Shown: one piece after another, positions 1 through 5,231 of the stretch
Layout: the number at the start of each line of letters is the position of its first letter
How positions within the stretch are numbered: the first letter of the stretch is position 1
Assembly: GCA_014379885.1 (NCBI GenBank)
Contig: JACMKW010000258.1
Coordinates: 1 to 7,735 of the forward strand
DNA length: 7,735 nt
Direction: 5' to 3'
Source: Rhizobacter sp.
GTDB taxonomy: Bacteria > Pseudomonadota > Gammaproteobacteria > Burkholderiales > Burkholderiaceae
Translations under genes and position numbers: made by a program
Notes under the pieces: model-generated
The model's database searches: none
Told to the model about the DNA's origin: nothing
Seen by the model: the letters and a program-made list of their open reading frames with translations, nothing else

Positions 1-1
1 C

Positions 2-622
2 GAGGCCGATGTCGTCGTAGAGGCGGGCGTACTCCTCCTCCACCCGGGTGCGGCTGAGCATGTTGTACTGCGGCTGCTCCATGACGGGCTTGTGCAGGTG
101 GTGGCGCTCGGCGATCTCCCACGCGGCACGGATCTCGTCGGCATTCAACTCGCTGGTGCCCCAGTAGAGCGCCTTGCCCTGGCTGACCATGTCGCTCATG
201 GCCCAGACGGTTTCTTCGATTGGCGTGTTTGGGTCGGGCCGGTGGCAATAGACCAGGTCGATGTGATCGAGCTGCAAACGCTGGAGCGAGCCGTCGATGG
301 CCTGCGCCAGGTACTTTCGGTTGAGCGTGTTCTTCTGGTTGGCCGGGTTGCCGGCATGATCCAGCCCCCAGTAGAACTTGGTCGACACCACATAACTCAG
401 GCGCGGCCACTTCAAGGCCTTGAAGGCCTGGCCCATCACCACCTCGCTTTGCCCACCGGCGTAAGCCTCGGCGTTGTCGAAGAAGTTCACCCCGGCGTCC
501 ATGGCCGCGGCGAGCATCTCGGTGGCGGCGCTCGCGTCAACCTGGTTGTGATAAGTAACCCAGGAGCCGAGCGACAACTCGCTCACCTGCAGCCCACTGC
601 GACCCAGACGCCTGTATTGCAT
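2..622 (-). CDS. Aldo/keto reductase, Kv-beta-like (C-terminus outside window)
   Basis: NAD(P)H-dependent aldo/keto reductase of the potassium-channel beta-subunit-like branch, presumably a soluble cytoplasmic carbonyl reductase; the substrate cannot be told. I translated it from an ATG at 622; 207 codons are visible and the frame is still open at the window edge. The N-terminus [19 protein letters not shown] is typical of the family. The catalytic tetrad of the superfamily is present: Asp49 and Tyr54 (in [11 protein letters not shown]), Lys82 (VSTKFYWG) and His127 ([11 protein letters not shown]). The motifs RPDPNTP and YWGTSE are hallmarks of the Kv-beta group. A GAGGGG sequence at 628-633 sits 5 nt before the ATG and supports this start. 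It is divergent from the PH-like gene at 741. The missing part should be the second half of the TIM barrel and the cofactor-binding loop. Family assignment is firm; physiological role unknown. Confidence 0.93.
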   Translation of the reverse strand, partial: MQYRRLGRSGLQVSELSLGSWVTYHNQVDASAATEMLAAAMDAGVNFFDNAEAYAGGQSEVVMGQAFKALKWPRLSYVVSTKFYWGLDHAGNPANQKNTLNRKYLAQAIDGSLQRLQLDHIDLVYCHRPDPNTPIEETVWAMSDMVSQGKALYWGTSELNADEIRAAWEIAERHHLHKPVMEQPQYNMLSRTRVEEEYARLYDDIGL

Positions 623-627
623 GGAGA

Positions 628-633
628 CCCCTC
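628..633 (-). promoter_or_regulatory. Likely ribosome binding site of the aldo/keto reductase
   Basis: On the minus strand GAGGGG lies 5 nt upstream of the ATG at 622. It is purine-rich and well spaced, and it supports the chosen start. No convincing -35/-10 promoter could be picked out in the 118-bp divergent gap (623-740). Confidence 0.4.
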
Positions 634-740
634 GGAATGGAATGAGGCATCTTAGCCACAGCACCAAGCCCACTCAGGGTGTGGAATCGACCGCACGTCA
701 GCAGCGCCAAGCCTGCGCTCGGGGCGGGGCCTTTCCCCGC

Positions 741-1517
741 ATGCCGCTTCGCGTTACCTTTCGGCCTGTGAGCACCTTTCTTGCCCTTCCCTTCATGCTG
801 GCGATTGCCGTGGCGGGCCACGTGCTGATCGGGCGCGGCGCCAAAGCGCTGGCCGCCGCTTGGTCGCCCCTGGCCAGCGGCGAACCTGAGGTGAGCGGCT
901 ATGAACGCCGTGTGTACGGCACCGCCGACCGGGCCATGCTGGAGGTGGTAGGCACGGTGCTCGCAGCCGGCGTGGTGATGTGGCTGGGCATGGTCTTCGG
1001 CAAGGGCTGGATCGGGTTGCTGGGTTTTCTGGCGCTGCTGGGCGCCGTGGGGTTTGACCTCTACCGCTGGGAACGGGTCACGGTCAGCGCCAACTACGTG
1101 TGGTTTCAGCGCGGCCTGGGCCACACGGTGCACCAGGTCGCCATCGAAAACATCCGTGACGTGACGGTGACCGAAGCCGAGGCCCGCGGCTTCACATTGC
1201 GCCACCTGCAACGCAACCGCATCTGCCGCCTCACCATGCGCATGAACGACAAGCGCGTGGTCGCGCTGCCCAAAACCGACGCCCAAAGCGAGCTCGACGC
1301 CGTGGAAACCCTGGCCAACCACATTCGCACCCGCCAGCAGCTGGCCGGTGACCGCGACGCCGTCAAGCGCTCCAGTGACCAAGGCACCCAGGCCGCAGCC
1401 GAAGCAGCCCGGCAGCCCGCATCGATTGACCGCGAAATGATGCGCGAGCTCAAACGCCTGCGCCAGCAGGCCCAGGCACCCAACTTGCCACCAGCGGTGA
1501 AGCGCAGCAAGGTCTGA
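741..1517 (+). CDS. Integral membrane protein with probable PH-like domain, function unknown
   Basis: A 258-aa membrane protein I cannot assign to a named gene. A hydrophobic segment lies near residues 12-31. A pair of hydrophobic segments follows at about 67-86 and 88-108. The aromatic/basic junction LYRWERVTVSANYVWFQRG (about 108-126) then opens a strand-rich domain to about residue 198, with IENIRDVTV and RVVALPKTD segments. That architecture resembles bacterial PH (bPH2/DUF304-like) membrane proteins. The C-terminus (about 200-258) is charged, Gln/Ala-rich and probably helical. The frame is open further upstream (to 621), but those codons read like non-coding sequence. The ATG at 741 gives a basic N-terminus before the first membrane segment; a GTG at 768 is an alternative. 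A GC hairpin (724-740) abuts the 741 ATG and argues mildly for 768. It lies 28 bp before pepP on the same strand, so the two are probably co-transcribed. The membrane nature is clear; the PH call is moderate. Confidence 0.7.
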   Translation: MPLRVTFRPVSTFLALPFMLAIAVAGHVLIGRGAKALAAAWSPLASGEPEVSGYERRVYGTADRAMLEVVGTVLAAGVVMWLGMVFGKGWIGLLGFLALLGAVGFDLYRWERVTVSANYVWFQRGLGHTVHQVAIENIRDVTVTEAEARGFTLRHLQRNRICRLTMRMNDKRVVALPKTDAQSELDAVETLANHIRTRQQLAGDRDAVKRSSDQGTQAAAEAARQPASIDREMMRELKRLRQQAQAPNLPPAVKRSKV

Positions 1518-1545
1518 ACCGACCCGCGATGCAACAATCGCGCGC

Positions 1546-2934
1546 ATGAACAGCGACACCTACCGCGAACGCCGTTCGCAGCTCGCCAAGGCCCTGCAAG
1601 CCGCAGGCGGCGGCCTCGCCATCGTGATGACGGCGCCCGAAACCCTGCGCAGCCGCGACAGCGAGCACCCATATCGCCATGACAGTTACTTCCACTACCT
1701 GACCGGCTTCGACGAGCCCCAAAGCGGTCTGGTGCTGCGCGCCGATGGCCACAGCGTGCTTTTTTGTCGCAACAAAGACAAGGACCACGAGGTCTGGACC
1801 GGCCACCGCCTCGGCCCCGAAGCGGCGCCACAGGCGCTGGGCGTGGACGAAGCCCATGCCATCGACCAGCTCGATATGCGCCTGCCCGAGCTGCTGAACC
1901 ACCAAAACACGGTGTGGACGCTGTTCGGCGCGCCGGGCGGGCTGGAACAGCGCATCGCCGGCTGGCTGACTGCCGTGCGCGACCGTTCGCACCTGGGCAG
2001 CATCGGCCCGGGCTCGCACCGTGACCTGGCCCTGCTGCTTGATGAGATGCGCCTCGTCAAGGGCCCGCAAGAGATCGAGACCATGCGGCGCGCCGCCGCC
2101 ATCTCGGCCGGCGCCCACGCACGCGCGATGCGCTTTTGCGCGCAGCGTTTCCGGGCCGAGCCCGCAGGCTTTGTGCGCGAGTACGAAATCGAAGCCGAGC
2201 TGCTGCACGAGTTTCGCCGCCACGGCGCGCAGAGCCCGGCCTACACCTCCATCGTCGCGGCGGGCGCCAACGCCTGCGTGCTGCACTACGCCGCCAGCGA
2301 CACGCCTCTGAAGGCCGGTGAGCTGTGCCTGATCGACGCCGGCTGCGAGCTCGACGGCTACGCCAGCGACATCACCCGCACCTTCCCCGCCACCGGCCGC
2401 TTCAGCGCGGCGCAGCGCGAGCTCTATGACATCGTGCTCGCGGCGCAAGACGCCGCAATGGCCGCCACCCGCCCTGGCGCCCGCCAGCGTGACGCCCACC
2501 ATGCCGCGGTGCGCGTGCTGGCGCAAGGCATGCTCGACACCGGCCTGTTGAGCCGCGACCAGCACGGCCTGGTCGACGACGTGATCGCCAGCACCGCCTA
2601 CCGGCAGTTCTACATGCACGGCACCGGCCACTGGCTCGGCCGTGATGTGCACGACGTGGGCGAATACCTGGCACTCGACGAAGCCGCTTTCGAACAACCC
2701 GATGGGCTGGGCGGCCAAGTGGTGAAACCGCCCTCGCGGCGGCTGCAACCCGGCATGGCGGTGACCCTGGAGCCCGGCCTGTATGTGCGGCCGGCCGAAG
2801 GTGTGCCCGAGCGCTACTGGCACATCGGCATCCGCATCGAAGACGACGCGGTAATCACCGAACAGGGGTGTGAGCTCATCACCCGCGATGTGCCGGTGGC
2901 GGCTGCGGAGATCGAGGCCTGGATGAAGGGCTGA
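1546..2934 (+). CDS. pepP: Xaa-Pro aminopeptidase (aminopeptidase P)
   Basis: Cytoplasmic metallo-aminopeptidase (peptidase family M24B) that removes an N-terminal residue preceding proline. It has 462 aa, slightly longer than E. coli PepP (about 440). The N-terminal AMP_N domain covers about 1-165, with the family signature YRHDSYFHYLTGFDEP. The pita-bread catalytic domain follows from about 170. All five dinuclear-metal ligands are visible: Asp264 and Asp275 (LIDAGCELDGYASDITRTFP), His362 (MHGTGHWLGRDVHDVG), Glu409 (TLEPGLYV) and Glu432 (IGIRIEDDAVIT). Against E. coli PepP as I recall it, about 18 extra residues lie between the His and the first Glu (around 373-400, containing a Gly-rich stretch and KPPSRR). 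The start at 1546 gives the expected MNSDTYRERRSQL opening; no strong Shine-Dalgarno is visible. It lies 28 bp after the PH-like membrane gene. Annotation is secure. Confidence 0.97.
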   Translation: MNSDTYRERRSQLAKALQAAGGGLAIVMTAPETLRSRDSEHPYRHDSYFHYLTGFDEPQSGLVLRADGHSVLFCRNKDKDHEVWTGHRLGPEAAPQALGVDEAHAIDQLDMRLPELLNHQNTVWTLFGAPGGLEQRIAGWLTAVRDRSHLGSIGPGSHRDLALLLDEMRLVKGPQEIETMRRAAAISAGAHARAMRFCAQRFRAEPAGFVREYEIEAELLHEFRRHGAQSPAYTSIVAAGANACVLHYAASDTPLKAGELCLIDAGCELDGYASDITRTFPATGRFSAAQRELYDIVLAAQDAAMAATRPGARQRDAHHAAVRVLAQGMLDTGLLSRDQHGLVDDVIASTAYRQFYMHGTGHWLGRDVHDVGEYLALDEAAFEQPDGLGGQVVKPPSRRLQPGMAVTLEPGLYVRPAEGVPERYWHIGIRIEDDAVITEQGCELITRDVPVAAAEIEAWMKG

Positions 2935-2969
2935 GTCGTCATTCCCTCGGAGGACTGACGACGGGCTCA
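2932..2969 (+). terminator. Imperfect stem-loop at the pepP stop, possible terminator
   Basis: TGAGTCGTCA (2932-2941, including the pepP stop codon) pairs with TGACGA (2956-2961) and CTCA (2966-2969), leaving a 4-nt CGGG bulge. Inside the loop CCT (2945-2947) and AGG (2951-2953) can extend the stem. No T-run follows, so it is at best a weak intrinsic terminator or an mRNA 3'-end stabilising structure. Confidence 0.3.
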
Positions 2970-3133
2970 GCTCTCCACCAACATCGCCTCCAACACCTGC
3001 TGACCGTGGGGCTGGCCATGCTGGGCGGGCTGCTGCTGGTGGGCAAGGCCTACTGGTTCAGCATTCCGTTTCGCGGCATCGCCTGTCGTTCGGCTGCTAT
3101 GTGGCGGCACTGCTGGCGAGGGCACTCGCATGA
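2970..3133 (+). pseudogene. Remnant of a small hydrophobic ORF, frame-disrupted near 3072
   Basis: No intact gene fills the space between pepP and the thioesterase. One frame from about 3000 to 3072 reads as a plausible membrane segment (GLAMLGGLLLVGKAYWF, then SIPFR), with strongly G/C-ending codons. After about 3077 another frame continues sensibly as HRLSFGCYVAALLARALA and ends at a TGA (3131-3133). That TGA overlaps the ATG at 3130 (ATGA), as translationally coupled genes do. Joining the two needs loss of one base, or gain of two, near 3071-3077. I do not recognise the family. It could be a decayed small membrane protein once coupled to the thioesterase, or intergenic sequence that only looks coding; a sequencing error is also possible. 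Confidence 0.3.
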
Positions 3134-3205
3134 ACCTCTACCTTCGCTTGCTGCTGGCGCCTGCCCCGCCTCACAGCGGGCGACACGCTGGAGCGCCGCC
3201 TGCGT
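3130..3205 (+). pseudogene. Out-of-frame N-terminus of the thioesterase
   Basis: The ATG at 3130 encodes MNLYLRLLLA, the typical opening of THEM6-like bacterial thioesterases, but this frame soon degenerates and stops at TGA 3217-3219. The frame of the downstream thioesterase, closed upstream by TGA 3131-3133, becomes sensible from about 3155 as WRLPRLTAGDTLERRLRV and leads directly into the hotdog core at 3206. The two parts together look like one protein whose frame was broken around 3148-3157. The break lies in a CTG-repeat tract (cttgctgctgg) prone to slippage. A net loss of 2, 5, 8 or 11 bases, or a gain of one, would explain it. Confidence 0.5.
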
Positions 3206-3640
3206 GTGCTGCCCAATGATCTGGACATCAACGGCCACATGAACAACGGCCGCTACCTCACGCTGATCGACCTGATGCTGGTCGAGTACTTCGTGCGCAC
3301 CGGCTTCGCCCGCGTGATGATGAGCAACGGCTGGCGGCCCATGTCGGGTGGCGCCATCATCAGCTACCGGCGCGGGCTGAACCCCTTGCAAACCTATCAG
3401 CTGCGCTTTCGGCTGGACGCAAGCGACGACAGCTGGAACTACATGCGCTTCGAGTTCGTGCGCGAGGGCCGGGTACACGCCGCCGGCTACATGAAGGGCG
3501 CCGCGGTGGCGCGCGGTGGCCTGGTGCCGAACGCCGAGTCGTATGCGGCGATGAACCTGACCCCGCTCAGCAAGCCCTTGCCGCCGGCGGTGGCGCACTG
3601 GCTTGCAGCAGAGCAGGGTGTGATGGCTGCTAGCTGGTAA
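3206..3640 (+). CDS. Acyl-CoA thioesterase, 4HBT/THEM6-like hotdog protein, N-terminus frameshifted
   Basis: The family hydrolyses acyl-CoA thioesters; the substrate here is unknown. The intact frame, opened at GTG 3206, gives 144 aa. The hotdog active-site signature is at the very start: NDLDINGHMNNGRYLTLID (residues 4-22, with Asp7, His11 and Asn13/14). It is followed by helix LVEYFVRTGF and strands MSGGAIISYRRGLNPLQTYQLRFRL, SWNYMRFEFVREGRVHAAGYMKG and AAVARGGL. Family members normally have about 25-30 further N-terminal residues, including the first beta strand. That strand (LERRLRV) is encoded in the same frame just upstream, but no in-frame ATG/GTG/TTG precedes it before the TGA at 3131. 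The GTG is therefore probably a computational start, not the ancestral one; the gene may be a pseudogene or carry a sequence error. The stop TAA (3638-3640) lies inside the 3' end of the convergent flavoprotein gene. Confidence 0.8.
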   Translation: MLPNDLDINGHMNNGRYLTLIDLMLVEYFVRTGFARVMMSNGWRPMSGGAIISYRRGLNPLQTYQLRFRLDASDDSWNYMRFEFVREGRVHAAGYMKGAAVARGGLVPNAESYAAMNLTPLSKPLPPAVAHWLAAEQGVMAASW

Positions 3641-5231
3641 GACCGTTGCCCACCCGATGGCCATGGAAGAACGCTTCCTCAAAGACCGAATAGCCTGCCA
3701 GGTCACTGTGCGCAAACTGCACACGGCCCGAGAACTGTGACATCGCCTTGAGCGCCGGGCTGCTCCGCACACCTGGCACGGGAATGCTCATCGCGTGGCC
3801 ATAACGCATGAGGTCGATGCGTTTCACCTTGCCCGGCAGATCGGGGTGGGCTTGGGCCAGGTCGTCGAGCACCCTGCGGGCCCACACCGACCAGTCTTCT
3901 TGCAGCAAGCGCGTGCGTTGCGCCTGCAGTTGCGCGGCAGAGTCGCCACCCAGCGCCCAGTAACTGGTGAGCACCGTGGGGCCGGGGTGGGGGCGAGTGC
4001 TCTGGTGCATCGCATTCACATAACCAAGCGACGGTGATGCATGGATCACGTTGTCCCACGATGGTGGGGCACCGCCCGCGTCATGGAGCACTTGTTCCAG
4101 ATGCAGGTTGGCGACCAGCCAGGGTGCATACCTCAGCTGCGATGCCACCGACTGAAGCGCCGCTGGTGGTGAAGCCAACACGCGTGTGCTGATGAACAAG
4201 GGCGTGGCCATCACCACCCGCGTTGCGGTCCAGCGCTCGCTGCGCTGCGCCGTAGCGTCCCATACATCCACGCTCACGTCGTGCCGGCCTTCGTCCACAC
4301 GCAGCACCAGTTTGCCGGTGTGCAGCCGGTCACGCAGCGGCGCGGCCAGGCGCTCGGTGAGCCAGGCGTTGCCTTGCGGCCAGGTGAGCACCCCTTCGCG
4401 CTCTTCGGCGTCTGGCGCGCCGGGCACGCGAAAGCCATGGCGGCTGGCGAAGTAATGCAGCCCGGCCCAGGCTGACACCTGAGCAGCGCCGGCACCGTAG
4501 TCGTCGCGGCAGCAATAGTCCAGGTGGGTGCGCAGCGGCTCGGCAGTGAGACCCTGCGCATCGAGCCAGGCGTTGAAGGGGGTGGCGTCGAGCGCCGCGT
4601 GAGCCGCCGCCCAGGGCGAGCGTGCAGTGGGCAGGCTGAACCCGAGCGTGTCGCTGGCGCTTGCCACCAGCTCGCTGAAACGGCGGTATTGCGCGAGCGT
4701 CTCTTCACTCTGGCCCTGCACCGGCAGCAGGCCTTCTTGCCATTGGCCGTCGATGAACAAACGCTCTTGCGGGCTGTGGCACAGGTGGCGCTCGTCGTAG
4801 ACACGTTTGCCGTTTTCGATGTGGCTCACACCCAGCTCTTGAAGCAGTTCGATCACTTCGGTGTCGTGCTCCCCCGGCACCGGCAGGTAGTGCGCGCCAA
4901 GCGGGCAAGCCATGCCGGCGAGTTGGTGGCCCCGGCTGTTGCCACCGGCTGCGTCTTCCAGATCGAGCAGGTGCACGTCGTCAATGCCCCTGCGCGCCAG
5001 TGCCCGCGCGCACGCGAGACCAGCCACGCCGCCACCCACGATCAACACACCGACCCGGCGTTGCACAGCGGGTGTGGGAAGGCTGCCGCTCTTCAGGTCA
5101 CGCAGACGGTGACCGCGCTCGTGCTGGGCCCCGACCCAGCCGCCGCCGTAGTGCGGCTCGGTCGAACGCCTGCACGCAGCGAACGGCAAGGACGCCGCCG
5201 CGGCAAGCAGCGCGCGACGATGCAACTTCAT
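3630..5231 (-). CDS. FAD-dependent oxidoreductase, flavin amine-oxidase-like, probably exported
   Basis: A 533-aa flavoprotein of the NAD(P)/FAD-binding, amine-oxidase-like superfamily. The N-terminus MKLHRRALLAAAASLPFAAC is a signal peptide with twin arginines (Arg5-Arg6), a hydrophobic core, and Cys20 in a lipobox-like FAAC. Export through Tat and lipid anchoring are therefore plausible, though Phe at -3 is not ideal for a lipobox. The Rossmann FAD-binding motif VLIVGGGVAGLACARALARR (62-81; Gly66, Gly68, Gly71) is followed by the acidic strand end LLDLED (88-93) and AGGNSRG (95-101). The C-terminal FAD-contact segment VQFAHSDLAGYSVFEEAFFHG (504-524) matches the family end. The middle (about 130-400) should form the substrate cap; no substrate can be named. 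ATG 5231 overlaps the stop of the SpeE-like gene (ATGA), implying coupling; a GTG at 5249 is less attractive. It is the last gene of the operon. A polyamine or amine substrate is an inference from the neighbouring gene only. Confidence 0.88.
   Translation of the reverse strand: MKLHRRALLAAAASLPFAACRRSTEPHYGGGWVGAQHERGHRLRDLKSGSLPTPAVQRRVGVLIVGGGVAGLACARALARRGIDDVHLLDLEDAAGGNSRGHQLAGMACPLGAHYLPVPGEHDTEVIELLQELGVSHIENGKRVYDERHLCHSPQERLFIDGQWQEGLLPVQGQSEETLAQYRRFSELVASASDTLGFSLPTARSPWAAAHAALDATPFNAWLDAQGLTAEPLRTHLDYCCRDDYGAGAAQVSAWAGLHYFASRHGFRVPGAPDAEEREGVLTWPQGNAWLTERLAAPLRDRLHTGKLVLRVDEGRHDVSVDVWDATAQRSERWTATRVVMATPLFISTRVLASPPAALQSVASQLRYAPWLVANLHLEQVLHDAGGAPPSWDNVIHASPSLGYVNAMHQSTRPHPGPTVLTSYWALGGDSAAQLQAQRTRLLQEDWSVWARRVLDDLAQAHPDLPGKVKRIDLMRYGHAMSIPVPGVRSSPALKAMSQFSGRVQFAHSDLAGYSVFEEAFFHGHRVGNGLTS

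Noticed and set aside
92..655. Open frame of 187 codons on the plus strand at the left edge
   Set aside because: It is antisense to the aldo/keto reductase, whose catalytic tetrad is unmistakable.
537..1559. Open frame of 340 codons on the minus strand across the PH-like gene
   Set aside because: It overlaps both the aldo/keto reductase start and the membrane gene, has His/Gln/Ala-rich composition and no recognisable domain.
1450..2823. Long open frame (457 codons) on the minus strand across pepP
   Set aside because: It is antisense to a fully supported pepP with all metal ligands. Its translation is low-complexity (Ala, Gly, Val, His) with no domain, a usual mirror-frame effect of high GC.
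3006..3242. A 78-codon open frame on the plus strand taken as a whole gene
   Set aside because: Only the first 22 or so residues look like a membrane segment. The rest (Cys/Trp/Arg-rich) is out-of-frame thioesterase and disrupted sequence, so it was treated as a remnant.
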